A stretch of DNA of 50,038 bases from an uncultured Candidatus Saccharibacteria bacterium (GCA_946804195.1 CAMPEU010000028.1:1-50038); one strand, 5' to 3'; positions 42,786 to 50,038 are shown, counted from the first letter of the stretch. Notes: generated by a model from the sequence alone, not told the origin. Translations and numbers: made by a program.

Positions 42786-43262
42786 CTATCTTTTGGGCGT
42801 ACGCATTGTCAAGACATCATACAGTGCGTACGCAATACCTGCGGTAATAATAAACGTTGTGTTGTCCGAAAGGAAGATATAAATCCTAAAAGCGGTGTCG
42901 TCGATAGTGGGATCCAAATTCAACGCAATCCCCAAAGGCCCAAGTAGAAATGAGGTTGCCAAAAGTGCAAATGCTCCAGCCCCAATCAATCTGGGTATTC
43001 GCCTCGTATACGTAGGCCCACTAAACAATAGAAGTACGGCCGGTACCAATACGAGTCCTGCCGCTACCAGGCTAGAAAGCGGTGGTAATAGCAATTCAAA
43101 TCCTGCGCCGCGCACAAATGGCGTGACCTGCGCTGTCCACATTTCACTTATGAGATATCCCGCACAAAGTGCCAATCCCAAAACTCCAAAGCGTCGTCGC
43201 GTGACGTATGTCATTGCAAAAAGTAAAACGATAATTGTGATGATAACTGCAACTAGGCTCAT
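42786..43262 (-). CDS. Multi-pass membrane protein of unknown function
   Basis: 158 residues with about five membrane helices. No recognised motif. The start codon directly follows the stop of the DUF192 gene (TAAATG), so it is the last gene of the rim operon. Confidence 0.75.
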   Translation of the reverse strand: MSLVAVIITIIVLLFAMTYVTRRRFGVLGLALCAGYLISEMWTAQVTPFVRGAGFELLLPPLSSLVAAGLVLVPAVLLLFSGPTYTRRIPRLIGAGAFALLATSFLLGPLGIALNLDPTIDDTAFRIYIFLSDNTTFIITAGIAYALYDVLTMRTPKR

Positions 43263-43715
43263 TTATTCTCCTGACGGTAGCGTGATCATATCACCCATCT
43301 TTAATCCCGTCCTTTCTATTGTACCGCTAATGGTTTCGATTACATAGCGAGCTGGTGCAGTTGGTCGAAAGATTGTGTCGGGGTAGCTAGATGGCTGGGC
43401 ATCTTTCACGATATGAATAACCTTACCATCCTTGTCCGTCCAGATAATATCGATGGCGTAATTCATATCCTTCATCCAAATCCCCCATGTACCTTCATGC
43501 TCAAAATCAAATAGCATTGCTCGATTTTGCGCCAGACTCTTGGTGCCAGATAAACCACGAATTTTATCCTCTTCCGTCTGCAGTATTTCAACTTCAAAGG
43601 TAGTATTCACCAGCTGTAATTTTGGCTGCTGACTCGACATTTGCCACCACAAAAAGCCCGCAACGATAGCAATGACAGCGACAACAATCACTATCCCTGC
43701 CCACCTGCGCTTCAT
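43263..43715 (-). CDS. DUF192 family protein, membrane-anchored
   Basis: 150 residues from the ATG at 43715, one base after the rimK stop (the frame open to 43757 overlaps rimK). One membrane helix (6-25), then a DUF192 domain: EVEILQTEEDKIRGLSG, RAMLFDFEHEGTWGIWMKDMNYAIDIIWTD and PARYVIETISGTIERTGLKMGD. DUF192 proteins are small extracytoplasmic beta proteins of unknown function. Its fixed place after rimK is of interest. Confidence 0.9.
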   Translation of the reverse strand: MKRRWAGIVIVVAVIAIVAGFLWWQMSSQQPKLQLVNTTFEVEILQTEEDKIRGLSGTKSLAQNRAMLFDFEHEGTWGIWMKDMNYAIDIIWTDKDGKVIHIVKDAQPSSYPDTIFRPTAPARYVIETISGTIERTGLKMGDMITLPSGE

Positions 43716-43716
43716 C

Positions 43717-44622
43717 TTATGCTCCGACTTTGTCTTTTTTGTTCCGTCGCTTTGCATTCAACTCGATATATTCAATAATCTTGCTCGCAACATCACGACC
43801 AGTGATAAGTTCTGGGGTTTTCAGACTTGCCGAAGAGTTAACCTCTAGGACCAATGGGCCACGTGAACTACGCATCATATCGACGCCACAAATTGATAAC
43901 CCCATTGCCTTTGCTGCCTTAATTGCTGTCTTAACTTCTTCTTCTGTTAATTTCACAGCCGAACCCGCACCACCCTGATGTGTATTGCTACGGAAATCCC
44001 CGTCTAGGCTTTGACGCTTTACGCTTGCAACGACACGACCACCAACAATGAGTGCACGAATATCCTCACCCGCTGATTCTTTGACAAATTCCTGAACCAA
44101 AAAGTTTACACCTTCAACATAAAATGCCTGCATAACGGCCTTGGCGGCTTTTGGTGTTTCAGCTAAAACAACACCGTTGCCATGCGTTCCGCGTGCAACC
44201 TTTATGATTAATGGTGCACCACCGGCAAGCTCAATAACGTCTTCGAAGTTCGCCGTTTCGCGTGCAAAGACAGTTTTTGGTATTGCGACACCAGCTTTTG
44301 CGAGTACTTGATACGCTCGTAATTTATCGCGAGAGCGATTAATCGCCAGCGATGAAGCCGTCGTATATATGTCTTGACTCTCAAATTGCCGAACCATTGC
44401 CGTTCCATATTTTGTATAGCTCTGAGCAATCCTTGGAACAATTGCATCAAAATCATTGAGTGACTTGCCCCTATATCGAACAACGGGGAGATTTTTTTCT
44501 ATTGATACATAGCACTGCGCGTAATTGATGATCGAAACATCATGCCCACGAGCAAGGGCAACTTCTTTGAGTCTTTTGGTCGTATAATTCGCCGCACCTT
44601 TTGATAAAATTGCTATTCTCAT
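43717..44622 (-). CDS. rimK: RimK-family ATP-grasp ligase
   Basis: 301 residues. A RimK N-terminal domain (RIAILSKGAANYTTKRLKEVA; DFDAIVPRIAQSYTKYGTAMVRQFE) precedes ATP-grasp motifs PLIIKVARGTHGNGVVLAE, FVKESAGEDIRALIVGG and GPLVLEVNSSASLK (Mg site Glu and Asn). RimK of other bacteria adds glutamates to the end of ribosomal protein S6; the substrate here is not known. It overlaps rimB by ATGA. The TPELITG tail departs from the usual NSSPGLEGIE. Confidence 0.93.
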   Translation of the reverse strand: MRIAILSKGAANYTTKRLKEVALARGHDVSIINYAQCYVSIEKNLPVVRYRGKSLNDFDAIVPRIAQSYTKYGTAMVRQFESQDIYTTASSLAINRSRDKLRAYQVLAKAGVAIPKTVFARETANFEDVIELAGGAPLIIKVARGTHGNGVVLAETPKAAKAVMQAFYVEGVNFLVQEFVKESAGEDIRALIVGGRVVASVKRQSLDGDFRSNTHQGGAGSAVKLTEEEVKTAIKAAKAMGLSICGVDMMRSSRGPLVLEVNSSASLKTPELITGRDVASKIIEYIELNAKRRNKKDKVGA

Positions 44623-45080
44623 TTTTTATATCTTTCTTTAAATTCTTCTGCTTCTTCTGGGTATTTATATAGTTTCGCTTCACCTGGATCACCGCTGTCC
44701 ACTAAAAAGTTTCCACGTAAGGTGTTTCGTCCAATCAATATGGGGTACGTTTGTGTTGCACGATCAGACAGCGTAAACTTTGCATTCAACCGCTTTCCAT
44801 GCATTCGTATAGATAAACGTACAACGTGACGCTGCTGAACATGTCCCGTCGAACTGGTTACCTCACGAATTTCAATTGCCTTTCTACGAATAACCTTACC
44901 CGTATACCATTCAGAACTAGGACCAAATAATTTAAACGTTGCAATGCCGTCATTAATGGTTATATCCGACGCCCAAAGCGAGGATGTACGTGCGCCCGTA
45001 TCAATTCGAACCGGAATTGCTTTAAGGTTTTTGTACCCGATAAAATCAACGAGCGATGATACGCCAATAATGCTATGCAT
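44619..45080 (-). CDS. RimB-like retropepsin-type protease (RimK-associated)
   Basis: 153 residues. Pepsin-retropepsin fold signature VRIDTGARTSSLWASDI, with Asp in DTGA, then HVVRLSIRMHGKRLNAKFTLSDRATQTYPILIGRNTLRGNFLVDSG. This is the family often named 'ATP-dependent zinc protease' found beside rimK; in Pseudomonas RimB trims the glutamate tails made by RimK. No ribosome site is evident at its start. It overlaps the end of the small ORF at 45073-45153 by 8 nt, suggesting coupled translation. Confidence 0.9.
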   Translation of the reverse strand: MHSIIGVSSLVDFIGYKNLKAIPVRIDTGARTSSLWASDITINDGIATFKLFGPSSEWYTGKVIRRKAIEIREVTSSTGHVQQRHVVRLSIRMHGKRLNAKFTLSDRATQTYPILIGRNTLRGNFLVDSGDPGEAKLYKYPEEAEEFKERYKK

Positions 45081-45153
45081 ACTGCTCGCCTAACCCACGC
45101 GATATTGCTGGGTTTCTTACTAAGTATTTGTTGATTTGGACTGATTTACTCAT
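45073..45153 (-). CDS. 26-residue leader ORF heading the rimB-rimK operon
   Basis: ATG at 45153, stop TAG at 45073-45075; the peptide begins MSKSVQINKYLVRNPAISRG and ends LGEQYA. TATAAT (minus strand, 45162-45167) lies 8 nt before the ATG, matching the leaderless pattern of the window. So this ORF, not rimB, is at the mRNA 5' end. Its stop falls within codons 2-3 of rimB (T-ATG-CATAG), the geometry of coupled translation. In Pseudomonas a small protein, RimA, heads the rimABK operon. The peptide could be a RimA analogue, a substrate, or only a translation coupler. Confidence 0.55.
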   Translation of the reverse strand: MSKSVQINKYLVRNPAISRGLGEQYA

Positions 45154-45161
45154 ACCTGTGT

Positions 45162-45167
45162 ATTATA
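45162..45167 (-). promoter_or_regulatory. -10 element of the rim operon
   Basis: TATAAT on the minus strand, 8 nt before the small ORF and about 81 nt before rimB. AACCCA/TGGGTT (45092-45097 and 45109-45114) could form a weak hairpin inside the small ORF. Confidence 0.6.
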
Positions 45168-45241
45168 CGATACGTACCTTTTTATGTAACCCTTATATCT
45201 TTATATTATACACTTAAACTGTACAAAAAGCAATGTCGTAT

Positions 45242-45260
45242 CGAGGTTAAATACGCCTCG
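45242..45260 (-). terminator. Possible weak terminator after dnaJ
   Basis: CGAGG (45242-45246) and CCTCG (45256-45260) form a short stem 14 nt after the dnaJ stop. A T-rich stretch follows only later on the minus strand. Weak. Confidence 0.3.
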
Positions 45261-45273
45261 CACCCATCGGTTG

Positions 45274-46374
45274 TTACTTAAAAATTCCGTGTTTTTTTGT
45301 TGAACCGAACTTTTCCAACATATCCTTTTGTTGTTTTGAGAGTTTTGTCGGCGTATCGACAATAATAGTCACAATATGCGGACCCCGAGAATCACGTTGC
45401 AAGTGTGGAACACCGTGGTTTGATAGTTTGAAATCAGTACCACTTTGTGTACCCGCAGGAACTTTCATTGTTGCAACACCATCTACTGTTTCAATATCAA
45501 TTTCAGTACCGAGTGCTGCACCAACCATATCTACATGTTCTTCGGAAAGGATAATATCACCCTCACGTGTAAATTTCTTGTGTGCTTTGACACGGATATG
45601 AACATACAGATCACCACGCCCGCCGCCGCCGATTGCTTCACCACGATCACGCAGGCGTATTGTCGCCCCATCATCAATACCTGCAGGAATCTTTACCTTA
45701 ACATTCTGCTTTCGACGCTGAGTGCCCTTGCCGTGACAAACGCTACAAACTTTTTCCGGTACCTTGCCCCGTCCCTTGCATTGATCACATACTGCGGCCT
45801 GCTGAATCTGACCAAAGATGGTATTTACAATCTTGACCTGTTGACCACTACCCTGACACGTCGGACACGTCTTCATGTCATGTCCCGGCTCGACAGTCGT
45901 ACCCTTACAGTGCTCACATTCGTCATCCATATCCAGAGAAATTTTTTCTTCTTTGCCAAACACCGCCTCTTCAAATGTCAGTGTCGTTTGTGTTTCGATA
46001 TCACGTCCCCTGCGTGGTCCACGTGATTGTTGCTGACCAGCGCCAAAGAATTGACTAAATATATCGCCGAAGCCTCCATCACCAAAATCAAAATGAGCAT
46101 TCTGCCCCGTGAAGCCACCGTTACCAAAAGGACTACCTCCTCCACCGCTACTAGCGCCACCTACGCCAGCGTGACCAAATTGATCATATCGTTGGCGTTT
46201 TTGCTGATCTTTTAGTACTTCGTATGCCTCGTTAATTTCCTTGAATTTGGTTTCATCACCACCTTCTTTGTCGGGATGATGTTGAACAGCGGCCTTGCGA
46301 AAGGCTTTTTTTAATTCATCGGCAGACGCACTCTTACCGACACCTAAAACTTCATAATAATCTCGTTTTGTCAT
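45274..46374 (-). CDS. dnaJ: Chaperone DnaJ
   Basis: 366 residues: J domain with HPD (33-35), Gly/Phe-rich linker (GGGGSPFGNGGFTGQ), four zinc-binding repeats (CEHCKGTT, CPTCQGSG, CDQCKGRG, CSVCHGKG) and the C-terminal substrate domain. The first repeat is degenerate (TT in place of GxG) but keeps both Cys. It stimulates DnaK ATPase and delivers unfolded proteins. Its promoter carries a perfect CIRCE operator, so HrcA repression and heat induction are expected. The TATACT (46383-46388) lies 8 nt before the ATG. Confidence 0.97.
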   Translation of the reverse strand: MTKRDYYEVLGVGKSASADELKKAFRKAAVQHHPDKEGGDETKFKEINEAYEVLKDQQKRQRYDQFGHAGVGGASSGGGGSPFGNGGFTGQNAHFDFGDGGFGDIFSQFFGAGQQQSRGPRRGRDIETQTTLTFEEAVFGKEEKISLDMDDECEHCKGTTVEPGHDMKTCPTCQGSGQQVKIVNTIFGQIQQAAVCDQCKGRGKVPEKVCSVCHGKGTQRRKQNVKVKIPAGIDDGATIRLRDRGEAIGGGGRGDLYVHIRVKAHKKFTREGDIILSEEHVDMVGAALGTEIDIETVDGVATMKVPAGTQSGTDFKLSNHGVPHLQRDSRGPHIVTIIVDTPTKLSKQQKDMLEKFGSTKKHGIFK

Positions 46375-46382
46375 CTATAACC

Positions 46383-46388
46383 AGTATA
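46383..46388 (-). promoter_or_regulatory. -10 element of dnaJ
   Basis: TATACT on the minus strand, 8 nt before the start codon; leaderless transcript predicted. Confidence 0.55.
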
Positions 46389-46393
46389 ATAAA

Positions 46394-46420
46394 TTAGCAC
46401 TCAATATTCAAGAGTGCTAA
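46394..46420. promoter_or_regulatory. CIRCE operator (HrcA binding site)
   Basis: TTAGCACTC-N9-GAGTGCTAA, a perfect match to the consensus. It covers the region between -10 and -35 of the dnaJ promoter, so bound HrcA would block RNA polymerase. Confidence 0.95.
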
Positions 46421-46505
46421 TTTATGCGTAGGGGAGAGGCGTCGACTTGCAGTTCTTACGGGTAGTTTCATCTCTAAATTTTTTAGATTATCAATAGCGC
46501 ATCAA

Positions 46506-46862
46506 CTACTCAAGGTCTTCACTATGACGTGATCCTAGCGTCACCAAGGCCACTAATCCCCATGTGATAAATGCATAGACGGCGATCGCCACGAGCGCAC
46601 TCACTTCAAAAACTGCCGCTCCGTAAGTTGGTGTATAGCTAAACATGCCATGAAATGGTGCAAGAAATGCGTTGCTCGTATCGTACACAAAATCAACAAA
46701 GCCATTGCCCCGATTTGCTGCCAATAGTAGTAATAGTACTCTGAGTAAAATGATGGATACTATCACCCCAAAGACGAAATAGATTAACCGAGCAACAAAG
46801 ACGACAACTGGGACCGTGTGCGCCGGTGATTCAGTGTGTACTCGTTTTGCTTCGTTTGTCAT
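46506..46862 (-). CDS. YggT-like membrane protein
   Basis: 118 residues. Helices at about 20-48 and 82-108, with a loop FVDFVYDTSNAFLAPFHGMFSYTPT resembling the YggT family (FVxxIYxxTxPFLxPFxxIF). A short polar N-terminus and an acidic tail flank them. AAGGAGG lies 5 nt before the ATG, one of the few strong ribosome sites here. The function of YggT proteins is unclear; links to division or osmotic stress have been suggested. Confidence 0.75.
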   Translation of the reverse strand: MTNEAKRVHTESPAHTVPVVVFVARLIYFVFGVIVSIILLRVLLLLLAANRGNGFVDFVYDTSNAFLAPFHGMFSYTPTYGAAVFEVSALVAIAVYAFITWGLVALVTLGSRHSEDLE

Positions 46863-46981
46863 AACTTCCTCCTTGGCCTAGGCCATTGATATTTATAACC
46901 TCATGATACCAACCCAACCTTAAAAAGAAATTAAAGCAGTGCTTCTGGTAATTGTTGTTTCAAAGCGCTATACTGACGGCT

Positions 46982-48097
46982 ATGGAAAAGTTTACGCGAC
47001 GCCTAGGAGGGATACTTGGTACTCTTCGAGCAGAATTTTGGCAATTATTTAATCGATACGTCGCAAGATTTGAACAATTTGATGGTGACGCACGTCAAAT
47101 ATCTCAACAGGTTTTGGACAAATTATGGGAAGGTGACTTTTATCGAACCAGTTTGGGCCATTTTGATTTCTTTTGGATGCGTGATTTCGGCACAGTTGCA
47201 GGCTCATTAACCAAACTCGGTTACGAAGAAAAGGTTCATCAAACACTATCTTGGGCTTTATACCATTATCAACGTGCCGGCGAAGTAACACTATGTATCG
47301 ACAAAGCAGGTCACACATTCAATGCACCGGCAAAGAGGAGTGTTGATGCGTTACCATGGCTGCTACACAGTATTGTTGTCAGCAACTATCAGATGAACAA
47401 GATCGAACGCAAATATTTGGAACGTCAACTCCGTGGCTATTGCAGGGGACTGCTCGAACCCGCAACGGGCAATCTAAAAAGTGGAATACGTTATGCAGAA
47501 CTTCGTGATGCAGTTAACTACGATCGTAGCGCATACGCGATTACGCTCATCGCTCGCATGGCATCATGCGTAAAAAAGTTGAAGCTCGATGGCTTTCCCT
47601 ACACCGAGGCCCATTATCGAGATGTTTTGATGAATGATTACTGGAATGGTCACTTTTTCAAAGCCGATTATGTCACGAATGTCTGGAGTTCGGAGTGTGG
47701 ATTAATGCCATTTTATCTAGGCATTATCGACAACAAAGAAATGGTTTATAAAACATTTGACTACATCGATAAAGAAAAACTTGCCGAACCTTATCCAATG
47801 CAGTACTGCAAGCAGAACGATAAATTTAATTTTCGATTTGGTATGGGTAAATGGCTGATGCCAAACTATACCGGAACGTCTATCTGGACATGGCAAGGTT
47901 CATGGTATCTCCACCTACTACAACGATACAACCACCCAGATTATGACAAGCATTACGCAAAATTTAGCGAATTAATTGAACGACACGGCACCTACCCTGA
48001 AATGGTTGGACCTGAAGGTGAGTGGTATCGCTCCCCAATCTACAACGGCGATCCCGGCATGGTTTGGGCGGCTATTTTCTTGGAATTAGATTTCTAA
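46982..48097 (+). CDS. GH15-like (alpha/alpha)6-barrel protein, putative glycoside hydrolase
   Basis: 371 residues from the ATG at 46982, 7 nt after TATACT (46969-46974); the frame open to 46952 includes the promoter. Features of six-hairpin glycosidases such as glucoamylases or amylo-1,6-glucosidases: FDFFWMRDFGTVAGSLTKLG near 62-80, RSAYAITLIARM, LMPFYLGIIDNKE, GTSIWTWQGSWYLHLL and the final YNGDPGMVWAAIFLELD. There is no signal peptide, so it acts in the cytoplasm, perhaps on storage glucans or imported oligosaccharides. The catalytic acids cannot be fixed from sequence alone. Confidence 0.75.
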   Translation: MEKFTRRLGGILGTLRAEFWQLFNRYVARFEQFDGDARQISQQVLDKLWEGDFYRTSLGHFDFFWMRDFGTVAGSLTKLGYEEKVHQTLSWALYHYQRAGEVTLCIDKAGHTFNAPAKRSVDALPWLLHSIVVSNYQMNKIERKYLERQLRGYCRGLLEPATGNLKSGIRYAELRDAVNYDRSAYAITLIARMASCVKKLKLDGFPYTEAHYRDVLMNDYWNGHFFKADYVTNVWSSECGLMPFYLGIIDNKEMVYKTFDYIDKEKLAEPYPMQYCKQNDKFNFRFGMGKWLMPNYTGTSIWTWQGSWYLHLLQRYNHPDYDKHYAKFSELIERHGTYPEMVGPEGEWYRSPIYNGDPGMVWAAIFLELDF

Positions 48098-48549
48098 AAA
48101 GTATTCTCTAGGCTAGAATTATATTCAAAGCCCCACACTTTTTCAATCCTTGCTAGTCGAGCGAGGTATTGCAAAACTTTATGGGGTTTTGGGCTACTAT
48201 TTAGATTATGCTGCATATCACGAACTTTAATTTGACTGGCCTCGTAGCTCGACACTATTGCCTGTTCGTACTCTTCATCTGTCTGATCATCACTTTTTGA
48301 AAGAATCTCTACAATCCGCAATACCCGCTCGCCAATGCCCACTTGGCGCATTCTGTCTATTTTCCAATCAGTATCTTCATGTGAATCGTGCAATACTGCG
48401 GCCGTATGATACGGTTCCTCCGGAAAACCATCCCGTTCCATCATCGACATTACCCCTAGCGGATGAATGATATATGGCTGACCATCACGTCGCACTTGCC
48501 CCTCATGACCGTCAAATGCGATTTTTATTCCAAGTTCTTTTTGTGTCAT
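48094..48549 (-). CDS. HD-domain hydrolase related to the RelA/SpoT hydrolase domain
   Basis: 151 residues from the ATG at 48549, preceded by AAGGAGG at 3 nt. The longer frame to 48606 is rejected. Motifs: FDGHEGQVRRDGQPYIIHPLGVM, HTAAVLHDSHEDTDW (HDxxED) and VRDMQHNLNS. This matches the stand-alone (p)ppGpp hydrolase/MESH1-like group rather than full synthetases, as no synthetase domain is present. It may degrade alarmones or other pyrophosphates. Its stop overlaps the convergent GH15-like gene by 4 nt. Confidence 0.88.
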   Translation of the reverse strand: MTQKELGIKIAFDGHEGQVRRDGQPYIIHPLGVMSMMERDGFPEEPYHTAAVLHDSHEDTDWKIDRMRQVGIGERVLRIVEILSKSDDQTDEEYEQAIVSSYEASQIKVRDMQHNLNSSPKPHKVLQYLARLARIEKVWGFEYNSSLENTF

Positions 48550-48721
48550 ATTCCTCCTTCTGTTGTGAAGTGAAAATAAAAAAACCGGCTCTTCACTGCA
48601 CAACAACGTACTTGGTTATTATGTGTGAAGCAACCGCATGGGCGGGACTTTTCTCGGTCCCCGCTGAACCTACTTCTATCTGTAATTTATCATATTCACG
48701 ACAACTCCGCAAGCATAACTG

Positions 48722-49204
48722 CTACTCTCGACAATACAGTTGGACACCATCCTGATAGCCTAATTCCAAAGAATCATCAAGTATCAACAAGTCTTCCTCG
48801 TTCGGAATATACAAATGATTATCTAGCGTAAAATTAAATGATTGGCGTAACTCCGATTCAGTCCGCGGGTCATCGGGGTCTCCGACGGTAGCATCTAATA
48901 ATGCAATCGCATCATTCGGATAAATAAAATAGCGTTTATATAATCGTCGACCCAGGTCTGACGCAGTGGCGCTCAGCATCGCAACCTCAAAAGCTCGATT
49001 GGCAATTTTTCTTGTACGCCGATCCTCTACACTTCCAAATTCATTCATCATAAACCGCATCGGGTATTCCGCCCACGCTACAGAGCGTATGTGTGAATAT
49101 TCGCTCCCAGGACGCGAATCATGCTGCCATTCGGAATCACCAATTAATGTTGCGCATTTTTCCCAGCGTGCCAGATCACCAAACTCCGATTTTTCCACTG
49201 TCAT
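48722..49204 (-). CDS. Conserved-looking soluble protein of unknown function
   Basis: 160 residues from the ATG at 49204, which lies 6 nt after TATAGT (minus strand, 49211-49216). An in-frame TTG upstream would sit inside that promoter. The protein is charged and soluble, with one Cys near the N-terminus (WEKCATLIGDSEW) and another near the C-terminus (QLYCRE). No family recognised. Its promoter overlaps the dnaK terminator hairpin. Confidence 0.7.
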   Translation of the reverse strand: MTVEKSEFGDLARWEKCATLIGDSEWQHDSRPGSEYSHIRSVAWAEYPMRFMMNEFGSVEDRRTRKIANRAFEVAMLSATASDLGRRLYKRYFIYPNDAIALLDATVGDPDDPRTESELRQSFNFTLDNHLYIPNEEDLLILDDSLELGYQDGVQLYCRE

Positions 49205-49217
49205 GTGTATACTATAC

Positions 49218-49258
49218 AAAATCTAATGCCCCCCGCAAAGCAGGGGGCATTAGATTTT
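49218..49258. terminator. Terminator after dnaK, bidirectional
   Basis: A perfect 16-bp inverted repeat AAAATCTAATGCCCCC / GGGGGCATTAGATTTT (49218-49233 and 49243-49258), loop of 9 nt. It lies 13 nt after the dnaK stop. On the minus strand its T-run touches the -10 of the next gene. Confidence 0.85.
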
Positions 49259-49271
49259 TTAATATTTAGTT

Positions 49272-50038
49272 TTAGCTTTTCTTTTCTTCGCTCTCTTCTT
49301 CGACAACTTCACCTTCTACCGGCTCATCCTTTTTGTCATCTGATTGATCACCATCTTCACCCGTTGCTTCATTGTCTTTGGCTGCTTGCTCGTACATCTT
49401 TGCACCAATTGGCATGATTTTTTCATTCAATGCTTTGACGCCTGCTTCGATTTCATCTTTATCAGCATCGACGTTTTCCTTGACCTTCTTTGCCTCTTCA
49501 ACGGCTTCTTTGATCACCTTGACGTCATCCTCAGAAATCTTATCCTTATACTCGTCGGGCATTTTTTCTGCCTGATAAATCGCGTTTTCTAACTGATTGC
49601 GCAGATCAACAGATTCACGCTTTTTCTTATCCTCATCAGCATGCATCTCGGCTTCTTTTTGTGCCTTTTCAATGTCTTCCTTGCTCATGTTACCGCTATC
49701 CTGAATCGTCACAGAATTCTCTTTACCAGTACCCTTATCCTTGGCTGTCACATTCAAGATACCATTCGCATCGAGGCTAAATGTCACTTCGATTTGCGGT
49801 ACACCACGAGGTGCTGGCGCAATACCATCCAAAACAAAGCGTCCGAGTGATTTATTATCAGCTGACATTTCACGCTCACCTTGCAAGACATGGATTTCAA
49901 CTTGTGGCTGATTATCAGCTGCGGTGCTAAATGTTTCAGACTTTGATGTTGGGATGGTCGTATTTCGTTCGATTAATTTCGTACTGACACTACCCATTGT
50001 CTCGATACCGAGCGATAATGGTGTTACATCAAGTAGCA
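49272..50038 (-). CDS. dnaK: Chaperone DnaK, C-terminal part (5' end outside window)
   Basis: The frame is open to the window end, so the ATPase domain lies outside. Visible are the interdomain linker region ([13 protein letters not shown]), the substrate-binding beta domain ([72 protein letters not shown]) and the helical lid. The acidic C-terminal tail ends [10 protein letters not shown] and lacks the EEVD-type end. It works with DnaJ (45274) on protein folding. The terminator at 49218-49258 ends the transcript. Confidence 0.97.
   Translation of the reverse strand, partial: LLDVTPLSLGIETMGSVSTKLIERNTTIPTSKSETFSTAADNQPQVEIHVLQGEREMSADNKSLGRFVLDGIAPAPRGVPQIEVTFSLDANGILNVTAKDKGTGKENSVTIQDSGNMSKEDIEKAQKEAEMHADEDKKKRESVDLRNQLENAIYQAEKMPDEYKDKISEDDVKVIKEAVEEAKKVKENVDADKDEIEAGVKALNEKIMPIGAKMYEQAAKDNEATGEDGDQSDDKKDEPVEGEVVEEESEEKKS

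Noticed and set aside
45081-45161. Riboswitch or long 5' UTR for rimB
   Set aside because: The only hairpin is a weak 6-bp stem, and the whole segment is explained by the 26-codon ORF placed at leaderless distance from TATAAT.

Overview
This window looks like chromosome of a Candidatus Saccharibacteria (TM7)-type member of the Patescibacteria/CPR, with no phage, CRISPR or transposase seen. The reasons are inference from gene content. There is a Gram-positive style envelope (MurT/GatD, a class A PBP, a sortase with sorting signals), a type IV pilus system with several pilins, and a membrane-anchored Clp-like ATPase. There is also a very short TsaB, a ComEC without its nuclease-like domain, and a RimK/RimB pair. 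TGA is used as a normal stop, which argues against the UGA-recoding Absconditabacteria/Gracilibacteria.

Layout. 1-1084: two tandem pilin genes. 1112-3891 (-): a small membrane protein and a Clp-like AAA+ ATPase. 3937-5945 (+): murT-gatD. 5942-7272 (-): Nudix, peroxiredoxin, GtrA. 7348-7460: tRNA-Pro and terminator. 7473-10145: a membrane-anchored unknown and an MFS exporter. 10147-12625 (-): RNase Y, then tsaE-tsaB. 12709-18279 (+): pilus operon pilB-C-M-N-O plus a small membrane protein, then a PRC-barrel gene. 18878-20587 (-): recA-recX, facing a divergent pilin-like gene. 21168-29294 (-): one long gene string made of an FMN-binding lipid-side protein, ApbE, an RnfD/NqrB-ferredoxin reductase fusion, ruvC, PBP1, ruvA, ruvB and a PH-domain protein. 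29350-33842 (-): a lamin-tail surface protein, YebC, a pilin and ComEC. 33884-34832 (+): 6-phosphogluconolactonase and tRNA-Lys.

34833-41162 is the accessory part. It holds a GLUG-repeat secreted protein, a sortase, and two paralogous surface proteins with exactly seven ~48-residue repeats each (predicted seven-bladed propellers). Both propeller proteins end in an APDTG sorting signal. Decayed tRNA-Lys fragments and a duplicated terminator/promoter cassette lie in and around it. 41283-43262 holds an alpha/beta hydrolase and two small unknowns. 43263-45153 (-) is a rimB-rimK-DUF192-membrane protein operon, headed by an overlooked 26-codon ORF. 45274-50038 holds dnaJ (with a perfect CIRCE operator), a YggT-like protein, a GH15-like protein, an HD hydrolase, an unknown, and the 3' part of dnaK.

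A general theme is transcription start close to translation start. At least 14 genes have a TATAAT-like hexamer only 5-8 nt before the start codon, which predicts leaderless mRNAs. I used this rule to choose several starts. The strongest leads are the small ORF at the head of the rim operon, the sortase/propeller island beside tRNA-Lys, the compact flavin electron-transfer operon, and the loss of zinc ribbons or catalytic residues in MurT, PilB and the Clp-like ATPase.
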